Source: Streptomyces sp. ISL-1 (GTDB lineage Bacteria > Actinomycetota > Actinomycetes > Streptomycetales > Streptomycetaceae). From it: a stretch of 64,000 nt of DNA. The stretch lies in the NCBI RefSeq assembly GCF_018614585.1, contig NZ_JAGGOI010000048.1:1-64000 (forward strand), read 5' to 3'. The notes below the pieces were generated by a model that saw nothing but the letters and a program-made list of their open reading frames with translations, was not told the DNA's origin and did not search any database. Made by a program: the position numbers and the translations under genes. Positions 26,419 through 35,308 of this stretch are shown here, piece by piece (position 1 is the first letter of the stretch; each line of letters starts with the position of its first letter).

Positions 26419-27519
26419 TCAGCCCGTGGGGCCCGGCGGGAGTCTGCCGGCGGAGTCCGCCGCCAACCGGACCGTACGCTCGGCCAGTTCACTGATCCTT
26501 ACGCCGTCGAACCCGAACACCGCGCTGCGCACCCGGTCCTCCAGGGGCTCTGTCCACTGTGCGGGGATCGCGGCGGCGCCGCACAGCACACCGGCCACCG
26601 AGCCCGCGGTCGCTCCGTTGGAGTCGGTGTCCAGTCCGCCGCGGACCGTGAGAGCGATGGTGGAGGTGAAATCGCCGGCGCCGTACAGCAGGCCGGCGGT
26701 GATGACGGCCGCGTTCGGAACGGTGTGGATCCAGCCCAGGCGGCCCGTCTGCTCGGCCATCTCGGTGAGCGTGTCGGACCAGGGGGTTCCAGAGGCGTGC
26801 AGAGCGATGGTGTGGCGTACCGCGCGGGCTAGGCGGCAGCTCGCCGGGATGCGTTCCAGCGCCGTGTCGATCGCCTCGCGCGGGCCGTTCGCGGTGAAGG
26901 CGGCGGAGATCATGGCGGCTGCCCACATCGCGCCGTACACACCGTTGCCGGTGTGCGAGAGGACCGCGTCGCGGCGGGCGAGCCCGGCGGCGCGGTGCGG
27001 GTCGCCGGGGCAGGTCAAGCCGAAGATGTCGGCGCGGATGAGTGCGCCGATCCACTCCTGGTAGGGATTGTCGTGGGTGGCGGTGAGCGGGGGTTTGAGC
27101 CCGTTCGCGAGGTTGCGGTAGGCAGCCCGCTCCGCGGTGAAGGTCTGCAGGAACGGGAGGTGCAGCAGCCACGCGTCCCCAACCTGCTCCGTGGTGAAGC
27201 CGAAGCCGTGGGTCTGCAGGAGATGAAGGCCGAGGATCGTGTAGTCCACGTCGTCGTCGCGGCAGCTGCCGTGGATCCGGCCCCGTACGCACTGGCGCCA
27301 TTCGGGACGCAGCTCGAACTCGCCCTCGTCCGCGTCCGGCGGGGGCTCGGGAAGGTAGTCGGTGAGCGGGAGGGCGCCGGTGCGGCGCAGATAGCGGTCG
27401 ATGCGCTCGCGGGTCCAGTAGTCGCCGCGCTCGACGGGCTTGCCGAGCATGTTGCCGCAGACTCTGCCCAGCCAGCCGCCGTGGATCCGGTCGGCGAGCT
27501 CCGAGTGAGGTAGGCCCAT
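26419..27519 (-). CDS. ADP-ribosylglycohydrolase (DraG-like)
   Basis: A 366-residue ADP-ribosylglycohydrolase-fold protein. The N-terminal RIHGGWLGRVCGNMLGKPVE, the dinuclear-Mg acidic cluster CRDDDVDYTILGL and the C-terminal GGLDTDSNGATAGSVAG motif are conserved. It would remove ADP-ribose from a protein, nucleic acid or small molecule. First of three same-strand genes (DraG-like, Nudix, Sir2) with gaps of 27 and 48 bases, probably one transcript. ATG at 27519. Confidence 0.87.
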   Translation of the reverse strand: MGLPHSELADRIHGGWLGRVCGNMLGKPVERGDYWTRERIDRYLRRTGALPLTDYLPEPPPDADEGEFELRPEWRQCVRGRIHGSCRDDDVDYTILGLHLLQTHGFGFTTEQVGDAWLLHLPFLQTFTAERAAYRNLANGLKPPLTATHDNPYQEWIGALIRADIFGLTCPGDPHRAAGLARRDAVLSHTGNGVYGAMWAAAMISAAFTANGPREAIDTALERIPASCRLARAVRHTIALHASGTPWSDTLTEMAEQTGRLGWIHTVPNAAVITAGLLYGAGDFTSTIALTVRGGLDTDSNGATAGSVAGVLCGAAAIPAQWTEPLEDRVRSAVFGFDGVRISELAERTVRLAADSAGRLPPGPTG

Positions 27520-27635
27520 AGGTCCGGTTTACCGAAATGCCGCCGGCTCCGCGCGGTGATGGGTGGCAGGCCGTCCGGCCCGGCGGATAGGGTCGGGGCG
27601 GCGCGACTGCCTGTTCGAAAGCAAGGGATAGCAAG

Positions 27636-28790
27636 GTGACGGACGGAGCAGTTATTCAGCCCGCGCACGTGCTCGTCGCGGCTGACAAGTTCAAGGGCTC
27701 GCTCACGGCCGTACAGGTCGCGGAGCGGGTGACGGCGGGGCTGAAGCGGGTGGTGCCCGGTCTGGCGGTCGAGTCCCTGCCCGTCGCGGACGGCGGCGAC
27801 GGCACGGTCGCGGCGGCGGTGGCGGCGGGGTTCGAACGCCGCGAGGTCCGGGTGAGAGGGCCGCTCGGGGAGCCCCTGACCGCGGCTTACGCCCTGCGGG
27901 ACGGCACCGCCGTGGTGGAGATGGCGGAGGCGTCGGGCCTCCAGCACCTCCCGGCGGGTGTGTTCGCGCCGCTCACTTCAACGACGTACGGCTCGGGCGA
28001 GTTGCTGCGGGCCGCGCTCGACGGAGGGGCGCGGACGATCGTCTTCGGCGTCGGCGGCAGCGCGACGACGGACGGTGGCGCGGGCATGCTCGCGGCGCTC
28101 GGCGCGCGCTTTTTGGACGCGGCCGGCGATCCGGTCGGCCCGGGCGGCGGCCCTCTGCGTGACCTGGCGTCCGCGGACCTGTCCGGCCTCGACCCGCGCT
28201 TCAAGGACGTGGAGCTGGTCCTCGCGAGCGACGTGGACAACCCGCTGACGGGGCCGAAGGGGGCGCCGTCGGTGTACGGCCCCCAGAAGGGCGCGAGCCC
28301 CGAGGACGTCGCCACGCTGGACGCGGCGCTCGCCCATTACGCCTCGGTTCTAGAGGTCTCCGTCGGCCCGAAGGCCGCTGAGTACGCGCTCTCGCCCGGC
28401 GCGGGCGCGGCGGGCGGGATCGGCTACGGCGCGCTGGTCGCCCTCGGCGCGAGCTTCCGGGCCGGTATCGAGGTCATGCTCGACGTGCTCGGCTTCGCCC
28501 CGGCGCTGGAGCGGGCGACGCTGGTGATCACGGGCGAGGGCTCCCTCGACGAACAGACCCTCCACGGCAAGGCCCCGGCCGGCGTGGCGGCGGCGGCCCG
28601 GGCGCGGAACATCGAGGTGGTGGCGGTCTGCGGCCGCCTTGCCCTGCGGCCCGAGGCGTTGGGCCGCGCGGGCATCCGGCGGGCGTACGCCCTGACGGAA
28701 CTGGAGCCGGACGCGGCGCGGAGCATGTCGCAGGCGGGACCGCTGCTGGAGCGGGTGGCGGAGAACATCGCGAGGGATTTCCTGAGGTAG
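27636..28790 (+). CDS. glycerate kinase (type 2, GarK/GlxK family)
   Basis: A 384-residue glycerate kinase. Family motifs are clear: VAADKFKGSLTAVQVAERV at the N-terminus, LPVADGGDGTVAA, GGSATTDGGAGMLAALG and ITGEGSLDEQTLHGKAP. It phosphorylates D-glycerate to 2-phosphoglycerate (some members 3-phosphoglycerate) in glyoxylate/glycerate utilisation. It could draw on glyoxylate released by the ethylmalonyl-CoA pathway encoded a few kilobases away, although no tartronate-semialdehyde genes are seen. GTG at 27636 with AAGGGA upstream. Divergent from the DraG-like gene. Confidence 0.92.
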   Translation: MTDGAVIQPAHVLVAADKFKGSLTAVQVAERVTAGLKRVVPGLAVESLPVADGGDGTVAAAVAAGFERREVRVRGPLGEPLTAAYALRDGTAVVEMAEASGLQHLPAGVFAPLTSTTYGSGELLRAALDGGARTIVFGVGGSATTDGGAGMLAALGARFLDAAGDPVGPGGGPLRDLASADLSGLDPRFKDVELVLASDVDNPLTGPKGAPSVYGPQKGASPEDVATLDAALAHYASVLEVSVGPKAAEYALSPGAGAAGGIGYGALVALGASFRAGIEVMLDVLGFAPALERATLVITGEGSLDEQTLHGKAPAGVAAAARARNIEVVAVCGRLALRPEALGRAGIRRAYALTELEPDAARSMSQAGPLLERVAENIARDFLR

Positions 28791-28852
28791 AAGGGCCCTG
28801 GGCGGGGGTCCTTCCCCAGCCCCCGGGCAGCCCGGAAGACGCGGGACATGAC

Positions 28853-28885
28853 GAGGGCCCGGGTGCGGATCGCACCCGGGCCCTC
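28853..28885. terminator. strong bidirectional hairpin terminator
   Basis: A perfect 15-bp stem (GAGGGCCCGGGTGCG at 28853-28867 against 28871-28885) with a 3-base GAT loop sits between the convergent glycerate kinase and pssA genes, placed to end both transcripts. There is no U tract, as is common in Streptomyces. Confidence 0.8.
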
Positions 28886-28904
28886 ACCTTGCGTATGCAC
28901 TGCT

Positions 28905-29768
28905 CTAGGGGAGCTGAGCAGTCCTTGCCTCGCGGCTCTCGCGGCGGTTGTCGCGGAACGTGTTCACACGGCGCGCCGTCGCGAAGAGCGGGATCGTGGC
29001 CGCCATCACGATCTGCAGTGCGCAGCCGGTCTGGAGAAGCACCTGTCCGCCCGGGGCGTCGAACGCCCAGGCCGCCAGCATCCCCATCGCGGCGACGATC
29101 CAGCCGAGCATCGCCACCGCGAGGACACCTCGCGGCTTGGGGTACTCGACCCGGCTCACCATCAGCCATGCCGCGCCGATGATGGCCAGCAGCGTCGGGA
29201 TGAACGGCAGCTCGAGCAGGACGATCGAGACGACCGTGAGCGCACCGAAGGGGCTCGGCATGCCCTGGAACATGCCGTCCTTCATGGTCACGCACGAGAA
29301 TCTGGCAAGCCGCAGCACCACCGCCAGCAGCACCACGATCGCGGCCACCGCCGAGACCTTCTGCTGGGCGTCGTCCGCGACCATTCCGTACACGAGCACG
29401 AAGTACGCCGGGGCCAGCCCGAAGCTGATCAGGTCGGAGAGGTTGTCCAGCTCCGCACCCATCGGCGAGCTGCGCAGCTTGCGCGCCACGAGCCCGTCAC
29501 AGAGATCGAAGATCGCAGCCAGCAGCATCAGGATCACGGCGGTGGCGGCGCTGTTGCGCGCCATGCCGCTCTCGTTGCTGCCGGTGAGGTGCGGGATGAG
29601 GATGCCGGTGGTGGTGAAGTACACCGCCATGAAGCCACACGTGGCGTTACCGAGCGTGAGGGTGTCCGCTATCGACAGCCGCAGCGAGAGCGGCATGTCC
29701 TCCGCGTCGTCCTCGTCCGCCGCCTCGGCGGCCCAGCCCGCCTGTGTGTCAGGATCAATCACGGTCAA
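28905..29768 (-). CDS. pssA: CDP-diacylglycerol-serine O-phosphatidyltransferase
   Basis: A 287-residue integral membrane CDP-alcohol phosphatidyltransferase. The signature DG-x2-AR-x8-G-x3-D-x3-D is read in DGLVARKLRSSPMGAELDNL with the final Asp following. About eight hydrophobic segments after a 35-residue acidic N-terminus. It makes phosphatidylserine from CDP-diacylglycerol and serine. The gene overlaps psd by 14 bases on the same strand, so the two enzymes for phosphatidylethanolamine synthesis are translationally coupled. Confidence 0.93.
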   Translation of the reverse strand: MTVIDPDTQAGWAAEAADEDDAEDMPLSLRLSIADTLTLGNATCGFMAVYFTTTGILIPHLTGSNESGMARNSAATAVILMLLAAIFDLCDGLVARKLRSSPMGAELDNLSDLISFGLAPAYFVLVYGMVADDAQQKVSAVAAIVVLLAVVLRLARFSCVTMKDGMFQGMPSPFGALTVVSIVLLELPFIPTLLAIIGAAWLMVSRVEYPKPRGVLAVAMLGWIVAAMGMLAAWAFDAPGGQVLLQTGCALQIVMAATIPLFATARRVNTFRDNRRESREARTAQLP

Positions 29769-30411
29769 TTCGAGTCACCCCCGCGGTCGTGGTCTGTCCG
29801 ACCTCGACAGCGACGTCCACACCTTCCGGAAGGTAGATGTCAACGCGCGATCCGAAGCGAATCAGCCCAATGCGCTCGCCCTGCTCGACCTTGGTCCCCT
29901 GCGGGATGTACGGGACGATGCGGCGGGCGACAGCGCCCGCGATCTGCACCATCTCGATGTCGCCGAGCTCGGTGTCGAAGTGCCAGACAACGCGCTCGTT
30001 GTTCTCGCTCTCCTTGTTGAACGCCGGCACAAAACCGCCGGGGATGTGCTCGACGGACGTCACGGTGCCCGCGAGGGGAGCGCGGTTCACGTGGACGTTC
30101 AGCGGGCTCATGAAGATCGCGACGCGGGTACGTCCGTCCTTCCACGGCATGATGCTCTGCACCACACCGTCGGCGGGGGAGATGACCCGGCCCTGGGCGA
30201 TCTCTCGCTCGGGGTCGCGGAAGAACCACAGCATGCCCGCCGCGAGCGCGGTGGCGGGCACGGCGATGGCCGCGGCACGCCTCGAACGGCGCGAGCGGGC
30301 CAGGCTGAGTGCAGCGGTGGCGATGGTCGGCAGAAGCCACGGCGATGCTCCGCGAGCAAGGCGTCCCTTGAGGAAACCGTCGCGTGGTGCAGAGGTTTGG
30401 CTGTGGGGCAT
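29755..30411 (-). CDS. psd: phosphatidylserine decarboxylase proenzyme
   Basis: A 218-residue Psd of the short archaeal/actinobacterial type. One N-terminal membrane segment (about 30-60) is followed by FFRDPER and SPADGVVQ motifs; self-cleavage and pyruvoyl formation should occur at the Ser of RFGSRVDIYLP, the equivalent of the LGST site. It converts phosphatidylserine to phosphatidylethanolamine. ATG at 30411; the frame upstream crosses the intergenic region without family similarity. A 19-bp inverted repeat lies about 120 bp upstream. Confidence 0.92.
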   Translation of the reverse strand: MPHSQTSAPRDGFLKGRLARGASPWLLPTIATAALSLARSRRSRRAAAIAVPATALAAGMLWFFRDPEREIAQGRVISPADGVVQSIMPWKDGRTRVAIFMSPLNVHVNRAPLAGTVTSVEHIPGGFVPAFNKESENNERVVWHFDTELGDIEMVQIAGAVARRIVPYIPQGTKVEQGERIGLIRFGSRVDIYLPEGVDVAVEVGQTTTAGVTRIDRD

Positions 30412-30529
30412 GGATGACCTTCGTAGCGGATGATGCCGCGCTGGCAACGGGGGACGGCGGCTTTCCCGCGATGTTATCGGGTGTGAGCCACAACTGGGAA
30501 AGCCGTCAGCCGAGTCGGCGGCCGGAAGA

Positions 30530-30548
30530 TGATCACAGGTTGTGATCA
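30530..30548. promoter_or_regulatory. 19-bp inverted repeat between psd and the acyl-CoA dehydrogenase gene
   Basis: TGATCACA (30530-30537) and TGTGATCA (30541-30548) are perfect 8-bp arms around GGT, AT-rich for this genome. It is 33 bases after the end of the ethylmalonyl-CoA operon and 119 bases before psd on the same strand, so it is either a psd-pssA operator or a weak terminator. The half-sites are in the wrong order for a CRP site. Confidence 0.5.
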
Positions 30549-30580
30549 CCTTAGCGGCCGTATCGACTCAAGTGCGGCAA

Positions 30581-31786
30581 TCAACCCTGGAAGCGGTACT
30601 CCTCGAGCAGCCGACGACCAATGATCATTTTCTGGATTTCGGCGGTACCCTCACCGATCAGCAGCATCGGAGCCTCACGGTAGAGGCGCTCGATTTCGTA
30701 CTCCTTGGAGAAGCCGTAACCGCCGTGGATACGGAAGGCGTCCTCGACGACTTCCTTGCAGTACTCGGAGGCGAGGTACTTCGCCATCCCTGCCTCCAGG
30801 TCATTTCGCTCCCCGGAGTCCTTTTTGCGTGCCGCGTTCACCATCATCGCATGGGCGGCCTCGACCTTGGTAGCCATCTCGGCCAGCTTGAACTGAATCG
30901 CCTGGTGCTGGGCGATCGCCTTGCCGAAGGTGTGACGCTGCTGGGCGTACGAAACGCCCAGCTCGAAGGCGCGCTGCGCCACGCCGCAGCCACGGGCCGC
31001 GACATTGACGCGGCCGACCTCGACGCCGTCCATCATTTGGTAAAACCCTCGGCCGGTGGTGCCGCCGAGTACCCGATTGGCCGGAATGCGCAGTCCGTCC
31101 ATGATGAGCTCGGTCGTGTCGACGCCCTTGTAGCCCATCTTGTCGATCTTCCCGGGGATGGTGAGGCCCGGCCGGACCTCTCCGAAGCCGGGCTCCTTCT
31201 CGACGAGGAAGGTCGTCATCGACTTGTGGGGGGCGGTGCCCTCCGGGTGTCCTTCGTCACTCCGGCACAGAACGGCGACCAGATTGGACGTTCCGCCGTT
31301 CGTGAGCCACATCTTCTGGCCGGTCAGGACGTAGTCGTCGCCGTCCTTGACGCCCTTGGACGTGATGGCCGACACGTCGGAGCCCAGAGCCGGCTCGGAC
31401 ATCGAGAACGCGCCGCGCACCTCGCCCAGCGCCATCCGGGGGAGGAAGGTGTCCTTCTGCTCCTGTGTGCCGTGCTGCTTGAGCATGTACGCCACGATGA
31501 AGTGCGTGTTGATGATGCCCGAGACGGACATCCAGCCGCGGGCGATCTCCTCGACGCACAGCGCGTACGTGAGCAGCGACTCGCCCAGACCGCCGTACTC
31601 CTCCGGAATCATCAGCCCGAACAGGCCGAGTTCCTTGAGGCCTTCGACGATCTGCGTCGGGTACTCGTCGCGGTGCTCCAGCTCGGTCGCGACCGGGAGG
31701 ATCTCCTTGTCGACGAAGTCCCGCACGGTGGCCAGGATTTCCTGCTGGACGTCGGTCAGACCGTGAGTCTGGGCGAGTCGGCTCAT
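30581..31786 (-). CDS. acyl-CoA dehydrogenase, probable (2S)-methylsuccinyl-CoA dehydrogenase
   Basis: A 401-residue acyl-CoA dehydrogenase with the usual N-helical, beta and C-helical domains; the FAD signature AFSMSEPALGSDVSAI and the catalytic Glu in LLIGEGTAEIQKMI are intact. As last gene of the ccr-meaA operon it is the expected methylsuccinyl-CoA dehydrogenase (Mcd), making mesaconyl-CoA. It lacks the extended N-terminus of Rhodobacter Mcd, which is normal for actinobacterial versions. ATG at 31786, 2 bases after the MaoC gene stop. Confidence 0.85.
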   Translation of the reverse strand: MSRLAQTHGLTDVQQEILATVRDFVDKEILPVATELEHRDEYPTQIVEGLKELGLFGLMIPEEYGGLGESLLTYALCVEEIARGWMSVSGIINTHFIVAYMLKQHGTQEQKDTFLPRMALGEVRGAFSMSEPALGSDVSAITSKGVKDGDDYVLTGQKMWLTNGGTSNLVAVLCRSDEGHPEGTAPHKSMTTFLVEKEPGFGEVRPGLTIPGKIDKMGYKGVDTTELIMDGLRIPANRVLGGTTGRGFYQMMDGVEVGRVNVAARGCGVAQRAFELGVSYAQQRHTFGKAIAQHQAIQFKLAEMATKVEAAHAMMVNAARKKDSGERNDLEAGMAKYLASEYCKEVVEDAFRIHGGYGFSKEYEIERLYREAPMLLIGEGTAEIQKMIIGRRLLEEYRFQG

Positions 31787-31788
31787 GG

Positions 31789-32316
31789 TTACTTCTCCTG
31801 CGTCTTCTTCGGAGTGTCCAGCAGCTCCGGTCGGCCGGGCTGCTCGCCGCCGCGCTCCTTGATGTACGTCTCGGTCGGGACCATCACCTTGCGCCTGAAG
31901 ACGCAGACGAGGGTGCCGTCCTGCTTGTAGCCCTTGGTCTCGACGTAGACGATTCCACGGTCGGTCTTCGAGCGGGACGGGGTCTTGTCGAGGACCGTCG
32001 TCTCACCGTAGATCGTGTCACCGTGGAAAGTCGGCGCGACGTGCTTGAGCGACTCGACCTCCAGGTTGGCGATGGCCTTGCCCGAGACGTCCGGGACCGA
32101 CATGCCGAGGAGCAGCGAGTAGATGTAGTTGCCCACGACGACGTTCTTGCCGAAGTCCGTCGTCTTCTCCGCATAGTTGGTGTCCATGTGGAGGGGGTGG
32201 TGGTTCATGGTGAGCAGACAGAAGAGGTGGTCGTCGTACTCCGTGACCGTCTTCCCGGGCCAGTGCTTGTAGACGTCCCCGACGGTGAACTCTTCGTAGG
32301 TGCGGCCGAACTGCAT
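31789..32316 (-). CDS. MaoC-family hydratase, probable mesaconyl-CoA hydratase
   Basis: A 175-residue single hot-dog-domain MaoC dehydratase. The active-site loop NHHPLHMDTNYAEKT and the VVGNYIYSLLLGM helix are typical. In the ethylmalonyl-CoA pathway it would hydrate mesaconyl-C1-CoA to beta-methylmalyl-CoA. It is about half the length of the Rhodobacter enzyme, which has two hot-dog domains, so it should work as a homodimer. 5 bases downstream of the lyase gene; ATG start. Confidence 0.83.
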   Translation of the reverse strand: MQFGRTYEEFTVGDVYKHWPGKTVTEYDDHLFCLLTMNHHPLHMDTNYAEKTTDFGKNVVVGNYIYSLLLGMSVPDVSGKAIANLEVESLKHVAPTFHGDTIYGETTVLDKTPSRSKTDRGIVYVETKGYKQDGTLVCVFRRKVMVPTETYIKERGGEQPGRPELLDTPKKTQEK

Positions 32317-32321
32317 GATGC

Positions 32322-33281
32322 TTACGCCTCCGGAGCTTCGAACTTGGACGTGCGCTGCATGCCGGCCGCCCGCCCCTTGCCCGAGATGACGAGGGCCATC
32401 TTGCGGCTGGCCTCGTCGATCATCTCGTCGCCGAGCATCGCCGAGCCCTTCTTGCCGCCCGCCTCGGAGGTGAAGTACTCATACGCGTCGAGGATCAGCT
32501 CGGCGTGGTCGTAGTCCTCCTGCGAGGGCGAGAAGACCTCGTTCGCGGCGTCCACCTGCCCGGGGTGCAGCACCCACTTGCCGTCGAAGCCGAGAGCCGC
32601 CGCACGGCCGGCGACCTCGCGGTAGCCGTCGACGTTCTTGATCTGCAGGTAGGGCCCGTCGATCGCCTGGAGGTTGTGGGTCCGGGCGGCCATCAGGATC
32701 CGCATGAGGATGTAGTGGTACGCGTCCGCCGGGTAGCCGGGCGGCTGCTCGCCCACGACCAGGGACTTCATGTTGATCGACGCCATGAAGTCGGCCGGGC
32801 CGAAGATGATCGTCTCGACACGCGGCGAGGCGGCCGCGATCTCGTCGACGTTCACCAGGCCCTTGGCGTTCTCGATCTGCGCCTCGATGCCGATCTTCCC
32901 GACCTCGAAGCCCATCGTCTTCTCGATCTGGGTGAGCAGGAGGTCGAGCGCGACGATCTGCTGGGCGTCCTGGACCTTCGGCAGCATGATGCAGTCGAGG
33001 TTGGGGCCGGCGCCCTCCACGACCGTCACCACGTCCCGGTACGTCCACTCGGTCGTCCAGTCGTTGACCCGTACGACCCTGGTCTTGCCCGTCCAGTCGC
33101 CCTCGTTGAGGAACTTCACGATGGTGTGCCGGGCTTCCGGCTTGGCGAGCGGCGCGCAGGCGTCCTCCAGGTCCAGGAAGACCTGGTCGGCAGGCAGGCC
33201 CTGGGCCTTCTCCAGGAAGCGCGGGTTCGAGCCGGGAACCGCTAGGCACGAGCGACGCGGGCGGAGACGGTTGACGGTCAT
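32322..33281 (-). CDS. CitE/HpcH-type lyase, probable beta-methylmalyl-CoA/malyl-CoA lyase
   Basis: A 319-residue TIM-barrel lyase of the HpcH/HpaI-citrate lyase beta family. The N-terminal RRSCLAVPGSNPRFLEKAQG, VFLDLEDACAP, IEAQIENAKGL and IIFGPADFMASINM blocks mark Mg2+-CoA binding. It should split beta-methylmalyl-CoA to glyoxylate and propionyl-CoA, and probably malyl-CoA chemistry too. The ATG at 33281 overlaps the meaA stop (ATGA). Paralogues act in other CoA pathways; operon context makes the call. Confidence 0.87.
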   Translation of the reverse strand: MTVNRLRPRRSCLAVPGSNPRFLEKAQGLPADQVFLDLEDACAPLAKPEARHTIVKFLNEGDWTGKTRVVRVNDWTTEWTYRDVVTVVEGAGPNLDCIMLPKVQDAQQIVALDLLLTQIEKTMGFEVGKIGIEAQIENAKGLVNVDEIAAASPRVETIIFGPADFMASINMKSLVVGEQPPGYPADAYHYILMRILMAARTHNLQAIDGPYLQIKNVDGYREVAGRAAALGFDGKWVLHPGQVDAANEVFSPSQEDYDHAELILDAYEYFTSEAGGKKGSAMLGDEMIDEASRKMALVISGKGRAAGMQRTSKFEAPEA

Positions 33282-35308
33282 GCGGGGACCTCCAGAGGGT
33301 CGAGCTTGTTCGCTTTCCGGATCTCGTCGACGATACGGCCGATGATCTCGGTAATGCCGAAGTCCTTCGGGGTGAAGACGGCGGCCACACCCGCCGCCTT
33401 CAGATCGGCGGCGTCGGCGTTCGGGATGATCCCGCCGACGATCACCGGAATGTCCGCCGCGCCGGCCTCGCGCAGCCGGTCCAGTACATCCGGCACCAGC
33501 TCGCCGTGCGAACCGGACAGGATGGACAGGCCCACACAGTGCACGTCCTCCGCGAGGGCGGCGTTGACAATCTGCTCGGGCGTCAGCCGGATGCCCTGGT
33601 AGACCACCTCGAAGCCGGCGTCACGGGCGCGTACGGCTATCTGCTCGGCGCCGTTGGAGTGCCCGTCGAGCCCGGGCTTGCCGACCAGCAGCCGCAGCCT
33701 TCCGCAGCCGAGCTCGGTGGCCGTACGGGACACCTTCTCCCGTACGACGGCGAGCGGGGTGCCCGCCTCGGCGGTCACCGCGACGGGTGCGCTGGAGACG
33801 CCCGTCGGCGCGCGGAACTCGCCGAAGACATCCCGCAGCGCCCACGACCACTCGCCGGTCGTGACACCCGCACGGGCGCACTCCACGGTCGCGGCCATGA
33901 GATTCTCGGACCCCGCGGCGGCCTTCTTCAGGGCGGCCAGGGCATCGGTCGCCCTGCCCTCGTCGCGGTTGTCGCGCCACTCGTGGAGCTTGGTGACGAC
34001 GCGCGCCTCGTTCGCCGGGTCGACGGTCATGATCGCCGTGTCGAGGTCGGCGGTGAGCGGGTTCTGCTCGGTGGTCTCGAAGATGTTGACGCCGATGATC
34101 TTGTCGTCGCCGGCCTCGATCCTGGCCCGCCGCTCGGCGTGCGAGGAGACCAGCTGCGACTTGAGATAGCCGGACTCGACGGCCGCCATCGCGCCGCCCA
34201 TCTCCTGTATCCGGCCGATCTCGGCGAGGCACTCGGTGACCAGGGACTTCACCTTGGCCTCGATGACGTGCGAGCCCTCGAAGATGTCCTCGTACTCCAG
34301 CAGATCGCTCTCGTGCGCCAGCACCTGCTGGATGCGCAGCGACCACTGCTGGTCCCAGGGGCGCGGGAGCCCCAACGCCTCGTTCCAGGCGGGGAGTTGC
34401 ACGGCCCTGGCGCGTGCGTCCTTGGAGAGGGTGACGGCCAGCATCTCGAGGACGATGCGCTGGACGTTGTTCTCCGGCTGGGCCTCGGTCAGACCCAGGG
34501 AGTTGACCTGGACGCCGTAGCGGAAGCGGCGCTGCTTTTCGTCCTCGATGCCGTAACGCTCGCGGGTGACCTGGTCCCAGATGCGGCCGAAGGCGCGCAT
34601 CTTGCACATCTCCTCGACGAAGCGGACGCCCGCGTTCACGAAGAAGGAGATACGGGCCACCACGTCGCCGAACTTCTCGGCGGGCACCTGACCGGAGTCC
34701 CGGACCGCGTCCAGTACGGCGATCGCCGTGGACATGGCGTACGAGATCTCCTGGACCGGAGTGGCTCCCGCCTCCTGCAGGTGGTAGCTGCAGATGTTGA
34801 TCGGGTTCCACTTGGGGATGTTGGCCACCGTGTACGTGATCATGTCGGTGGTCAGGCGCAGCGAAGGACCGGGCGGGAAGACATGCGTCCCGCGCGACAG
34901 ATACTCCTTGACGATGTCGTTCTGCGTCGTCCCCTGGAGCTTGGTGACGTCGACGCCCTGCTCCTCGGCGACCACCTGGTAGAGCGCCAGCAGCCACATG
35001 GCGGTGGCATTGATGGTCATCGAGGTGTTCATCTGGTCCAGGGGGATGTCCTGGAACAGCCGCCGCATGTCGCCGAGGTGCGAGACGGGGACCCCGACCC
35101 GGCCGACCTCGCCGCGGGCGAGGATGTGGTCGGGGTCGTAGCCCGTCTGCGTCGGCAGGTCGAATGCGACGGACAGGCCGGTCTGCCCCTTGGCGAGATT
35201 GCGCCGGTACAGCTCGTTGGACGCCTCGGCGGTCGAGTGACCGGCGTACGTCCGCATGAGCCAGGGCCGGTCCTTCTGGCGCTCAGTCATCTGTGAAACC
35301 TCAGACAT
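33278..35308 (-). CDS. meaA: ethylmalonyl-CoA mutase (MeaA), B12-dependent
   Basis: A 676-residue single-chain acyl-CoA mutase. The N-terminal TIM barrel binds the CoA ester (RPWLMRTYAGHSTAEASNEL, GLSVAFDLPTQTGYDPDH); the C-terminal Rossmann domain (about 535-670) has the B12 motif KPGLDGHSNGAEQ (DxHxxG) and GGIIPNADAADL. It interconverts (2R)-ethylmalonyl-CoA and methylsuccinyl-CoA; the neighbouring ccr, mcl-, mch- and mcd-type genes make this far more likely than methylmalonyl-CoA mutase. The start at 35308 overlaps the ccr stop by 8 bases; an ATG at 35290 would drop six residues. Confidence 0.93.
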   Translation of the reverse strand: MSEVSQMTERQKDRPWLMRTYAGHSTAEASNELYRRNLAKGQTGLSVAFDLPTQTGYDPDHILARGEVGRVGVPVSHLGDMRRLFQDIPLDQMNTSMTINATAMWLLALYQVVAEEQGVDVTKLQGTTQNDIVKEYLSRGTHVFPPGPSLRLTTDMITYTVANIPKWNPINICSYHLQEAGATPVQEISYAMSTAIAVLDAVRDSGQVPAEKFGDVVARISFFVNAGVRFVEEMCKMRAFGRIWDQVTRERYGIEDEKQRRFRYGVQVNSLGLTEAQPENNVQRIVLEMLAVTLSKDARARAVQLPAWNEALGLPRPWDQQWSLRIQQVLAHESDLLEYEDIFEGSHVIEAKVKSLVTECLAEIGRIQEMGGAMAAVESGYLKSQLVSSHAERRARIEAGDDKIIGVNIFETTEQNPLTADLDTAIMTVDPANEARVVTKLHEWRDNRDEGRATDALAALKKAAAGSENLMAATVECARAGVTTGEWSWALRDVFGEFRAPTGVSSAPVAVTAEAGTPLAVVREKVSRTATELGCGRLRLLVGKPGLDGHSNGAEQIAVRARDAGFEVVYQGIRLTPEQIVNAALAEDVHCVGLSILSGSHGELVPDVLDRLREAGAADIPVIVGGIIPNADAADLKAAGVAAVFTPKDFGITEIIGRIVDEIRKANKLDPLEVPA

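Noticed and set aside
30530..30548. CRP-like site
   Set aside because: The arms are TGATCACA then TGTGATCA; CRP needs TGTGA before TCACA with 6-bp spacing.
33506..35296. 596-codon open frame on the plus strand opposite meaA
   Set aside because: Composition is Asp/Val/Leu-biased as expected for an antisense frame of a GC-rich gene; MeaA is unambiguous on the other strand.
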